A stretch of DNA of 8,456 nt from Myxococcales bacterium (lineage in GTDB: Bacteria; Myxococcota; Myxococcia; Myxococcales; Anaeromyxobacteraceae). The notes beneath the pieces were generated by a model that worked only from the letters and a program-made list of their open reading frames with translations, ran no database searches and was not told where the DNA came from. Made by a program: the position numbers and the translations under genes. Below, piece after piece: positions 1 to 7,853 of this stretch (the stretch's first letter is position 1; every line of letters begins with the position of its first letter). The stretch spans positions 1-8,456 of the forward strand of contig JAJZTO010000102.1 of the NCBI GenBank assembly GCA_021848865.1. Reading direction: 5' to 3'.

Positions 1-1443
1 GGTGGTCTTGCCCAGCAGGCGGGCCACCGCCAGGAGCTCGTCGGCGGCCGCCCGCGTCCCCCGCACCGGCGCCATGACCGGCTGCTGGACGCCGGCCAGC
101 CCCGGGCGCACCTTCACGTCCGACCAGGCCTCCAGGAAGTGGTGGTCGGCGAGGACCAGGTGCGCCCTGCGCGCCGTCTCGTCCAGCTCGTTCACGAACG
201 CCGCCACGAACGGGACCTTCGCCAGGGCCGCGGCGAAGGGGGCGTGCACCTGGCCGTAGCCCAGCGGATCGGCGTGGTGCAGGATCACGGCGCCGACGTC
301 GCCGGCCGCCGCCCGGCGGTAGAGGTCGGCGAGCGCCAGGGACGGCCGCGGCGCGGGGTCGGCCAGGAAGCGGAGCGTCCGGCCGAGGTTGCCGAGGAGC
401 GCGTTCAGCGCCAGGACGGCCTCCGCCAGCGTGGCCGCGCCGGCGCCGGCGACGGCGCGGCCCGGGCCGAGGCACAGGCTGGGCCCTTCGCGCACCAGCG
501 CCGCCGCCAGCTCCCGCAGGGCCCGCGGGTCCGTCCGGGTCCGCGCCGCGACCGCCGCGACGTCGTACGGCGCGAGGCGGAGCCGGAGGCCGTCGGCGGC
601 GGCGGGGGCCAGCGCCGCCCGGGCGCCGAGCTTCTCCATCACCAGCCGGAGGAGCCCCAGCACGAAGACCGTCTCGGTGCCGGGCTCGACCGAGAGCCAC
701 TCGTCGGCCGCGGCGGCGGTGAGGGAGAGCCGCGGGCCCAGGTACACCATCCGGCCGCCGGCGGCGCGCTGGTCCGCCAGGGCCCGCGCCTGCTCGACGG
801 GAGAGCCCTCCTCGAGGAAGTCGTCCCCGACCGAGAGGACCAGGCGCGCCGCCGCCAGGTCGGGGACGGCCGTGGCCGCCGCGCCGAAGGCGCGCGCCTG
901 CCCTTCGCGGAGCCAGGGCCGGTCCATGGCGTCGAAGGTGACGACCTGCGACGGCGACTGCCCCAGCGCGCCCAGCCAGGCGCCGAGCAGCGCGCCGAGC
1001 TGCCCGGTCTCCGGGCGGGTGACGACGACCACCAGCTTCCTCGCGTCGAGGGCGCGCTGGAGCCCGGCGGCGAGCTGCTTCTCCGCCTCCTCCCAGCCGA
1101 GCTCCCGGTCGCCGGCGCGCGGCGCCCCCAGGCGGGCCGAGGCGTAGAGCCCCTCGATGGCCGCCTGCCCGCGCGGGCACAGGGCGCCGCGGCCGATGGG
1201 ATCCTCGGGGTTGCCCTCCAGCTTCACCGCCCGCCCCTCCCGCACCCGCGCGGTGGCGCCGCAGCCGGCCGGGCACTCGCGGCAGACGGTGCGGTAGTGC
1301 CGGGCCAGCCCGGGGACGGCGTCGTCGGGCGGGATGAGCTGCGGGACCACGTAGCGGGGAAGCTTGTCGGTGCAGCCCGCCAGGACGCCCGTGCCCAGGG
1401 CGCCGACCGCCGTCCCGAGGAAGCCTCGCCGTGTCACCTTCAT
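1..1443 (-). CDS. Molybdopterin-oxidoreductase-like subunit, ActB/QrcB type (3' end outside window)
   Basis: The N-terminal 481 residues of a large oxidoreductase subunit; the C-terminus lies beyond the left edge. The start is the ATG at 1443, 11 bp after the upstream cytochrome stop, with a GGGGA-type ribosome site. Residues 5-9 (RRGFL) form a Tat signal, and LAGC at 21-24 is a lipobox, so the product is probably exported folded and lipid-anchored. Cysteines 54, 57, 61 and 89 have the Cx2Cx3Cx27C spacing of the [4Fe-4S] site in the DMSO-reductase family. I see no Cys/Sec/Ser in the expected molybdenum-ligand region, and the DET (421-423) and HHFLEAW (434-440) motifs resemble ActB of alternative complex III. 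In that family this domain carries no Mo cofactor and is fused to, or works beside, an FeS-cluster module, passing electrons between quinone and cytochromes. Family fairly sure; ActB versus QrcB cannot be settled without the missing end. Confidence 0.85.
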   Translation of the reverse strand, partial: MKVTRRGFLGTAVGALGTGVLAGCTDKLPRYVVPQLIPPDDAVPGLARHYRTVCRECPAGCGATARVREGRAVKLEGNPEDPIGRGALCPRGQAAIEGLYASARLGAPRAGDRELGWEEAEKQLAAGLQRALDARKLVVVVTRPETGQLGALLGAWLGALGQSPSQVVTFDAMDRPWLREGQARAFGAAATAVPDLAAARLVLSVGDDFLEEGSPVEQARALADQRAAGGRMVYLGPRLSLTAAAADEWLSVEPGTETVFVLGLLRLVMEKLGARAALAPAAADGLRLRLAPYDVAAVAARTRTDPRALRELAAALVREGPSLCLGPGRAVAGAGAATLAEAVLALNALLGNLGRTLRFLADPAPRPSLALADLYRRAAAGDVGAVILHHADPLGYGQVHAPFAAALAKVPFVAAFVNELDETARRAHLVLADHHFLEAWSDVKVRPGLAGVQQPVMAPVRGTRAAADELLAVARLLGKTT

Positions 1444-1454
1444 CGGTTTCCCCG

Positions 1455-2024
1455 TCACTTGTGGCACGCCAGGCACTCGCGCGAGGCCCGGCGCTCCTCG
1501 TGGCACTTCAGGCAGCGACCCATGGTGAACGGGCGGTCCTGGCGGACCACGCTCTCCGTCGCCACGTCGCCGTGACACTCCCTGCAGTCGACCTTGGCGG
1601 CCAGGTGCATCCGGTGGGAGAAGTAGATGAAGTCCGGGACCGCGAAGACCCGGACCCAGCGGAGGGGCTGCCCGGCGTCGAGCCGGTCGAGCATGACCTT
1701 GATCCGGGCGGTGTTCTCCGGGTGCTCCTTGTCCTCCTTCACGAACTTGTGGCAGCCGAGGCACTTGCGGCCCGAGGGCAGCCCCGCCACCGGCGACTTG
1801 TCGGCGTACACGTGGCAGTCGAGGCACGGCATCTTGAACTGGCCGGCGTGCACCTGGTGGTCGAAGGCCACCTCGCCGGCCGGCCCCGGCGCCGCGGCGC
1901 CCTCCGCGGCGGCCGGGGAGGCGGCGGACCCCTCCGGCCGTGCCGCGGAGGGCCCCAGCAGGGCCAGGGCGGCGACGGCCAGGGCGAGCCCCTTCCCGCT
2001 CATCGTCGGAACCGGCCCGCGCAT
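1455..2024 (-). CDS. Pentahaem c-type cytochrome, ActA/QrcA type
   Basis: A 189-residue exported multihaem cytochrome. After a signal peptide (hydrophobic core about residues 12-24) and an Ala/Pro/Gly-rich linker there are five CXXCH sites at 67-71, 88-92, 147-151, 171-175 and 184-188. Histidines at 56, 59, 137 and 140 are likely distal haem ligands. The stretch WVRVFAVPDFIYFSHRMH (123-140), followed by a CXXCHG site and a CXXCH after MGR, is the pattern I associate with ActA of alternative complex III and QrcA. The described ActA of Rhodothermus is pentahaem, QrcA hexahaem, so five haems favour ActA. In those complexes this periplasmic subunit relays electrons to or from soluble carriers. 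The start is uncertain: ATG 2024, 11 bp after the previous stop with a weak GAGCG, is preferred; ATG 2003 would give an equally good signal peptide. It sits directly before the ActB-like gene, as in act operons. Confidence 0.88.
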   Translation of the reverse strand: MRGPVPTMSGKGLALAVAALALLGPSAARPEGSAASPAAAEGAAAPGPAGEVAFDHQVHAGQFKMPCLDCHVYADKSPVAGLPSGRKCLGCHKFVKEDKEHPENTARIKVMLDRLDAGQPLRWVRVFAVPDFIYFSHRMHLAAKVDCRECHGDVATESVVRQDRPFTMGRCLKCHEERRASRECLACHK

Positions 2025-2035
2025 CGAGGCGTCGC

Positions 2036-2623
2036 TCAGCGCTTCAGCGAGAAGTCGGCGTCGACCTTCTTGCCGGCCGCGACGGTGACGCTCCGGTCGG
2101 GAGCCTTGAGCTTGTGGCCGTTCCAGACGGCCAGCTGCCAGGTGCCGGCCGGGACGTCCTTGATGAGGAAGTGGCCCCTGGCGTCCACCGCCGCGGCGAA
2201 GGGGTTCTGGCCCACGAACACGTAGGCCAGCATCTCCGGGTGGATGCTGCACAGCTGCGTGTAGACCCCGGTCTTCTTGAAGACGAAGCTGGCCGCCTCC
2301 CCCTGCTTGAACGACCCCAGGTTGTAGCCCTCCCCGTCCGGCGAGTAGACGTTGTGGGCCACGTGGTCGTGGTTCAGGAACTTCACCGTGTCCCCCTGGG
2401 TCACCGGCAGGACGTGGGGCAGGAACTGCATCCCCCGCTGGTCCATCTCGTGCGTCCGGGCGGGGTGGCTCCCGGGGACCGATCTCAGGTAGACGACCGT
2501 CTCCGGGAGGTACTTGGCCGGCGTGGCCTGCACCTTCCCGGCGATGGTGCCCCCCTCGGCCCGGGCGGTCCCGGCGACGGCGAGGGAGGCCAGCAGCGAG
2601 GCGGCGAGCAGTGTGGTGCGCAA
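2036..2623 (-). CDS. Periplasmic cupredoxin (plastocyanin-like), TTG start
   Basis: A 195-residue exported blue-copper-type protein. The signal peptide ends near ARA at residues 20-22. A cupredoxin domain spans roughly 25-137: the likely type-1 copper ligands are His90 (in AHNV), Cys125, His128 and Met131 (CSIHPEM, spacing Cx2Hx2M as in plastocyanin). Residues about 138-195 form a short beta-rich tail (DARGHFLIKDVPAGTWQL) resembling carboxypeptidase-regulatory-like domains. The TTG at 2623 is chosen because GAGGAG lies 9 nt upstream and the signal peptide then begins at the normal place; the ATG at 2665 has no ribosome site and would add 14 odd residues. It lies between the cytochrome-porin and pentahaem cytochrome genes, so a one-electron periplasmic carrier between them is a reasonable inference. 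The partner and direction of flow are unknown. Confidence 0.85.
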   Translation of the reverse strand: MRTTLLAASLLASLAVAGTARAEGGTIAGKVQATPAKYLPETVVYLRSVPGSHPARTHEMDQRGMQFLPHVLPVTQGDTVKFLNHDHVAHNVYSPDGEGYNLGSFKQGEAASFVFKKTGVYTQLCSIHPEMLAYVFVGQNPFAAAVDARGHFLIKDVPAGTWQLAVWNGHKLKAPDRSVTVAAGKKVDADFSLKR

Positions 2624-2632
2624 GGGGTGTGT

Positions 2633-2638
2633 CTCCTC
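2633..2638 (-). promoter_or_regulatory. Ribosome binding site deciding the TTG start of the cupredoxin
   Basis: GAGGAG on the minus strand, 9 nt before the TTG at 2623. It is the only good Shine-Dalgarno near this gene's 5' end, so it supports TTG over the upstream ATG at 2665. Confidence 0.7.
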
Positions 2639-2671
2639 GGTCCTTCGGGGTGGCGTCGGAGCCATTGGCGG

Positions 2672-4159
2672 CTACAGCGCCCAGGCGAAGAACACGTTCA
2701 CGGACTCCAGCTCGCTCATCTTCGAGGTGCCGAGGCTGGTCGGCGTGGGCCCGATGCCGATCGATCCCCAGTCCGCGCTGCCGCCCTGCCAGGCCACCGG
2801 CACCGGGTTCCCCGCCGGATCCGGGACCGTCGGGAAGCCGTTCGCCGTCTCGACGTTGCCCGCCAGGACCACCTTCATGTCGGGCCGGATCAGGAAGGCC
2901 AGCGCCGGCATCAGGTGCAGGTCGGTCACCCGCGTCCCGCCCGAGGGCTTCAGCCCCACCTGCTCCACCCGGAGCACCGGCACCAGCCAGGGGTAGACGA
3001 CGTAGGACAGCTCCCCGTAGAGCGCGTCGCCGGTCACCTTGGAATAGGCCAGGCTGCCGGCCGCCGCGTCCCAGGCCACGTTCCCCCGGCTGTGCGACTG
3101 CGTGTAGTAGCCGAGGTCGAGCTCCGCCGAGCCGTACTGGGCGCGCAGCCCGCCGCCCACGGTGAGCGAGACGTCGTTGGAGGTCGGCCCGAGCCCCAGC
3201 GCGTCGGCGAAGTGCTCGTTGGAGTGGTAGGCGAAGCCGTGCAGCGTCAGGGCCTCCTCGGCCCAGGGGCGCATCGCGTCCTTCGGCCCGCTGTCCCCCT
3301 CGCCGTCCAGCCGCATCCCGCCGACCTTGAAGCCCGCGCTCCCGTACCAGTTCTCGCTGTTGAACCCGGGCGCCCCGTTGCTCGCCGACACGCCCAGCGC
3401 GTAGTTGAACCGGCCCTCCACCACCCCGTTCACCTCCACGCCCTTGAAGCTGTCCAGCAGGTTCAGCCCGGCCCCCAGCGGCGTCACCGTCCCGTCGCCG
3501 GCCGCCGTCCCGCCCATCGCCGTCACCGGCAGGCTCGGGATCTGGACGTCCGCCGCGTACGACGAGTGCGGCCCGAAGCTCGACAGCGTGACGAACCCCT
3601 TCCCGACCACCACGTTCACCCAGTGCGCCGGGCCCACCACGTCGTTGAACAGCACCTGCGCGTGCTCCACGCTCACCGGCTGCCCGTCCCCGAGCGTCAG
3701 CTCGCCCCAGAGCGTGGTCGTGTCCGATAGGGCCGCGCCCAGCCAGAGGTGGCCCTCCGCCACCAGGTCGTCGAAGGAGAGCTGGCGCCCGTTGCTGCTC
3801 CGGGGATCGGTCGCCGTCTTGTCCGGGAAGGCGCGCAGGCTGCCGTTGAACCCCACGCCGATGGGCACGGAGTCCGGGATGACGGCGGGCCAGACCGCGG
3901 CCGGGAAGCTCTTCTTGTTCGCCTCCTGGCCCAGCGCCACCGTCCCCTGCTTCACGAAGTCGGAGTCCACGCCCGGGAAGCGGTAGCCGTTCCGCCGGAA
4001 GGCCTCCCCGAACGGCGTCAGCTTCGGGTACACGGTGTGGCAGGTCAGGCAGCTCGTCCCGTACTTCCTCGCGAACGGCGGGATCGCCCTCGCCGGGGAG
4101 GCCGCCGCCAGGACGACCGCGAAGACCAGGAGCTGGGGAAACCGCTTCGGAATCGACAT
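2672..4159 (-). CDS. Monohaem cytochrome fused to a predicted outer-membrane beta-barrel (Cyc2-like architecture)
   Basis: A 495-residue exported protein. The signal peptide is about residues 1-25 (ending SPARA). One haem c site, CLTCH at 37-41, sits in IPPFARKYGTSCLTCH and is followed by YPKLTPFGEAFRRNGY. From about residue 70 to the end there is no further haem motif. Instead there are alternating polar/hydrophobic stretches, many Gly, Asn, Ser and aromatic residues, and turns rich in Asn/Asp/Gly, ending in VNVFFAWAL, as expected for a transmembrane beta-barrel. A small N-terminal monohaem domain on a barrel of about 400 residues is the architecture of Cyc2-type outer-membrane cytochromes, which move electrons across the outer membrane in iron oxidisers; the length also matches. 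Related haem motifs occur in other porin-like proteins, so substrate and direction are not known. The ATG at 4159 is supported by GAGAGG 5 nt upstream. First gene of the operon, 48 bp before the cupredoxin. Confidence 0.8.
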   Translation of the reverse strand: MSIPKRFPQLLVFAVVLAAASPARAIPPFARKYGTSCLTCHTVYPKLTPFGEAFRRNGYRFPGVDSDFVKQGTVALGQEANKKSFPAAVWPAVIPDSVPIGVGFNGSLRAFPDKTATDPRSSNGRQLSFDDLVAEGHLWLGAALSDTTTLWGELTLGDGQPVSVEHAQVLFNDVVGPAHWVNVVVGKGFVTLSSFGPHSSYAADVQIPSLPVTAMGGTAAGDGTVTPLGAGLNLLDSFKGVEVNGVVEGRFNYALGVSASNGAPGFNSENWYGSAGFKVGGMRLDGEGDSGPKDAMRPWAEEALTLHGFAYHSNEHFADALGLGPTSNDVSLTVGGGLRAQYGSAELDLGYYTQSHSRGNVAWDAAAGSLAYSKVTGDALYGELSYVVYPWLVPVLRVEQVGLKPSGGTRVTDLHLMPALAFLIRPDMKVVLAGNVETANGFPTVPDPAGNPVPVAWQGGSADWGSIGIGPTPTSLGTSKMSELESVNVFFAWAL

Positions 4160-4164
4160 GCGGA

Positions 4165-4170
4165 CCTCTC
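4165..4170 (-). promoter_or_regulatory. Ribosome binding site of the cytochrome-porin gene
   Basis: GAGAGG on the minus strand with a 5-nt spacer to the ATG at 4159. It fixes the start: the reading frame stays open about 98 codons further upstream, but that part has no signal peptide and overlaps the promoter region. Confidence 0.6.
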
Positions 4171-4229
4171 GCGCAGGGGGTGGTCGCGGGCGGCGAGGAC
4201 CAGCCTCGCCGCCGCCTGGGCCGCCACGT

Positions 4230-4245
4230 TGCAATGCGGGCGCCA
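4230..4245 (-). promoter_or_regulatory. Predicted sigma-54 (-24/-12) promoter of the cytochrome operon
   Basis: Read on the minus strand the site is TGGCGCCCGCATTGCA. Against the consensus TGGCAC-N5-TTGCA it matches everywhere except one A-to-G change, and the invariant GG and GC are separated by exactly 10 bp. Transcription would begin near 4219, giving a leader of about 60 nt before the ATG at 4159. The adjacent divergent gene pair encodes a complete sigma-54 activator, which strengthens the call. Confidence 0.72.
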
Positions 4246-4349
4246 GCGGGGCGTCACGAACAGTGACAGCCCGCGCCCGGCCGATTCCGGACACCTGCGC
4301 GCCCCGCCTGATCCAGCGCAACTCGCGGCTCGCGCCCCGACCTGCGGAA

Positions 4350-4374
4350 TTGTCAGGCTCCTGCCAACCTGGCA
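4350..4374. promoter_or_regulatory. Overlapping dyads, candidate upstream activator binding site
   Basis: Two overlapping inverted repeats share a half-site. TTGTCAGG-CT-CCTGCCAA (4350-4367) pairs at 7 of 8 arm positions, and TGCCA-ACC-TGGCA (4362-4374) is perfect over 5-bp arms. They lie about 105-130 bp upstream of the sigma-54 -24 element, the usual distance for NtrC-type enhancer sites. Which protein binds is inferred from context only. Confidence 0.45.
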
Positions 4375-4402
4375 TGTCGCGCGCCGGGAGGGCGCGCAGG
4401 GC

Positions 4403-4427
4403 CGGCACCCGGCGGCACCCGGGGTGC
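4403..4427. repeat. Tandem CGGCACCCGG repeat merging into a GCACCC/GGGTGC inverted repeat
   Basis: CGGCACCCGG occurs twice head to tail (4403-4412, 4413-4422). The second copy runs into GCACCC-G-GGGTGC (4415-4427), a perfect inverted repeat with a 1-nt centre. It lies 41-65 bp before the kinase start and could be an operator for that gene or a second activator site. High GC makes chance repeats more likely here. Confidence 0.35.
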
Positions 4428-4455
4428 GGCTTGCATTCCAGCGCCTCTTCCAACC

Positions 4456-4461
4456 CATAAT
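4456..4461 (+). promoter_or_regulatory. Possible -10 box of the kinase-regulator operon
   Basis: CATAAT matches TATAAT at five of six positions and stands out in GC-rich DNA. The expected start of transcription, about 7 nt downstream, falls on the GTG start codon at 4468, which has no evident Shine-Dalgarno, so a leaderless mRNA is possible. A poor -35 candidate (TTGCAT, 4431-4436) is 19 bp upstream. Confidence 0.35.
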
Positions 4462-4467
4462 CGGCGG

Positions 4468-6383
4468 GTGGTCGAGCCCTCGCGCCCCGGTGAGCAGAGG
4501 CCGTCGCGGCGCTTCCGCCTGCGGTACAAGCTCGTGCTCCTGGTGGGCACCGCCACCGCCGCGGTGTTCGGCCTCCACGCCTGGCTGACGGTCCAGTACT
4601 TCGACACCGCCATCCTGGACGCGACGGAGCGGGCCAGCGTCGCCGACAGCAACGAGCTCCGCGGGGTCCTGGAGGAGCAGATGCTCTCCGAGGACCGGCG
4701 GACGCTGGCCCGGCTGGTCCCGGTGATCGGCCGCGCCCCCGGCGTCACCTGGGTCGGGATCCTGGACGTCCACGGGACGGTCAAGCTGTCGAGCGAGCCG
4801 GACGCCCCGCTGCGGCGCTTCCCCGAGGACTCGCTGGAGCGGCGCCAGCTCGCGACCTGGCGAGAGACCGGCGAGGCGGGAGCCCTGACGGTGCTCCGTC
4901 CCGGCGGCGGCGTGCTCCGCACCCTCTCGCCCCTGCCCAACGCCGCGGCCTGCCAGCGCTGCCACAGCCCGGTGTCGCGGATCAACGGGATGCTGATCAT
5001 CGACCGCTCGCTGGCCCCGCTCCGGCGGACGCTCGCGGCCTCCGAGCGGCGGCTGGTCCTGGGCGGCGTCGTCCTGGTGGCGCTGCTCCTGGGGATCCTG
5101 GGGCTGGTCTTCGAGCGCAGCGTCCTGCTCCGGGTGGAGCGCCTCCGCGCCGCCGCGCGCGGCCTCGGAAGCGGGGACCTCGCCGCCCGCGCCCGGGATC
5201 CGATCCCCGACGAGCTCGGCGACCTGGCGCGCGACTTCAACGACATGGCGCAGCGGCTCGAGGGCGCCATGCTGGCGGTGGGGGCCGAGCGGCGGCAGCT
5301 CGAGGAGCTGGTCAACGGCATCGCCGACGGCATCGTGCTCCTCGACCTCGAGGGCCGGGTGATCACCTGCAACCGGGCCTGCGCCGCCCGGCTCGAGGGC
5401 GGCGCCCCCCGCCCCGGCCTGGCCTACCGCGACCTGGTCCGCGCCGCCGGGATCGACCTCGAGGAGGGGTCGGCGCTGCCCGCCGAGCGCGCCCTCCGCA
5501 GCGGCTCGCTGGAGAAGCAGGTGGTCCGCGCCGGCCGCGGCGACCGGTACGAGGAGCTCTACGCCCAGCCGCTCCGCGCGCCGGACGGGGAGCTGGTGGC
5601 GGTGATCGAGGTCTGGCGCGACATCACCGACCGCAGGGAGCTGGAGGCGGGGCTGGAGCAGTCGGAGCGGCTGGCCTCGCTGGGCGTGCTGGCCTCGAGC
5701 GTGGCGCACGAGGTCGGCAACCCCCTGGCCTCCATCATCACCGCGGTGGACGGCCTCCTCTCCCGCCTGGCCGCGGGCGCGCCGGCCTCCTCGGGGGAGA
5801 TCCGCGACTACCTGGAGATCGTCCGCAAGCAGGTGTTCCGCTGCGACGCGGTCACCACCCGGCTGCTGGGCTTCGCGCGCCTCCCCGGCGGCACGGCCGT
5901 GACCGTCGACGTGGCCAACGCGGCGCGGGAGGTGCTGGCCCTGGTCGGCCAGGAGGCCCGCCGCCAGCGGGTGCGGTACGAGGTGCGCGCCACCGGGCCG
6001 GCGCTGGCCACCGCGCCCGACATGGTGGTGGAGCAGGTGTTCCTCAACCTGGCGCTCAACGCCCTGAAGGCCATGCCGGCCGGCGGCCAGCTGGTGGTCG
6101 AGGTGGGCGGCGACGCCGGCGGGGTGACGGCGGCCTTCTCGGACACCGGCCCGGGCATCCCCGAGAGCGTCCGCAAGCGCCTCTTCCAGCCCTTCCAGCG
6201 GGGCGGGCAGGACCGGAGCGGGACCGGGCTGGGCCTCTTCATCAGCCAGACGCTGCTGGCCCGGGCCGGCGGCTCCATCGAGGTGGACAGCCGCCCGGGC
6301 CAGGGGACCACCTTCCGGGTCCGCCTGCGCCGCGCCGCCGAGGCCGCCCCTCCCCCCGCCGACGCGGCCGCGGAGGCCACCTC

Positions 6384-6387
<4 letters not shown>
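4468..6387 (+). CDS. Membrane sensor histidine kinase with a periplasmic haem c motif
   Basis: A 639-residue two-component sensor kinase. Order of parts: basic N-terminus; membrane segment about 21-40; periplasmic sensor about 46-194 containing CQRCH at 162-166, a covalent haem c attachment motif; second membrane segment about 196-215; HAMP linker about 216-270; PAS domain about 275-388; dimerisation domain with the phosphorylated His414 in SVAHEVGNPLA; ATPase domain with N-box Asn527/Asn531, DTGPGIP (559-565) and GTGLGL (585-590). It autophosphorylates and should pass phosphate to the regulator encoded by the next, overlapping gene. A haem in the periplasmic domain suggests it senses redox state or a small gas or oxidant; the signal itself is unknown. 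The GTG start at 4468 lacks a clear ribosome site but no better in-frame start precedes the first membrane segment. The kinase motifs are certain; haem attachment is predicted. Confidence 0.93.
6372..6376 (+). promoter_or_regulatory. Ribosome binding site of the response regulator
   Basis: GGAGG, 7 nt before the GTG at 6384 and inside the 3' end of the kinase gene. It fixes the start codon and allows efficient independent or coupled translation of the overlapping gene. Confidence 0.7.
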
Positions 6388-7778
<1,391 letters not shown>

Positions 7779-7853
7779 CGCTCCGCCTCCCCGGCGGCGG
7801 GGCCCGCGCCGGGACCCTTGCCGGCGCCGCCCCCCCGGTGGGACAACCGGGGC

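Larger units (their letters stand above)
4160..4467. other. Divergent intergenic regulatory region
   Basis: These 308 bp between the cytochrome operon (leftward) and the kinase-regulator pair (rightward) contain no convincing gene. They hold a leftward sigma-54 promoter (4230-4245), dyads at 4350-4374, a 7-bp-stem inverted repeat (4379-4397, 5-nt loop), a tandem repeat plus inverted repeat (4403-4427), and a -10-like box (4456-4461). The stretch includes more A/T than the coding DNA on either side, for example around 4344-4352 and 4431-4461. Confidence 0.75.

Noticed and set aside
139..1575. A 478-codon plus-strand frame opposite the ActB-like gene
   Set aside because: Low-complexity Arg/Gly/Ala product with no motif, antisense to a gene with a Tat signal and FeS cysteines, and running into the cytochrome gene.
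1940..3730. A 596-codon plus-strand frame across cupredoxin and cytochrome-porin genes
   Set aside because: It crosses two well-supported opposite-strand genes and their ribosome sites; the product is Arg/His/Pro-rich noise.
4160..4453. Upstream extension of the cytochrome-porin frame by about 98 codons
   Set aside because: It would bury the signal peptide inside the protein and absorb the promoter; GAGAGG before the ATG at 4159 supports the shorter form.
4045..5709. A 554-codon minus-strand frame spanning the divergent promoter region
   Set aside because: It is antisense to the kinase, runs through the predicted sigma-54 promoter and reads the start of the cytochrome-porin gene in a wrong frame; no signal, domain or ribosome site.
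7789..7802. CCCCG-GCGG-CGGGG hairpin after the response regulator as a terminator
   Set aside because: The stem is only 5 bp, no T-run follows, and such repeats are common by chance at this GC content.
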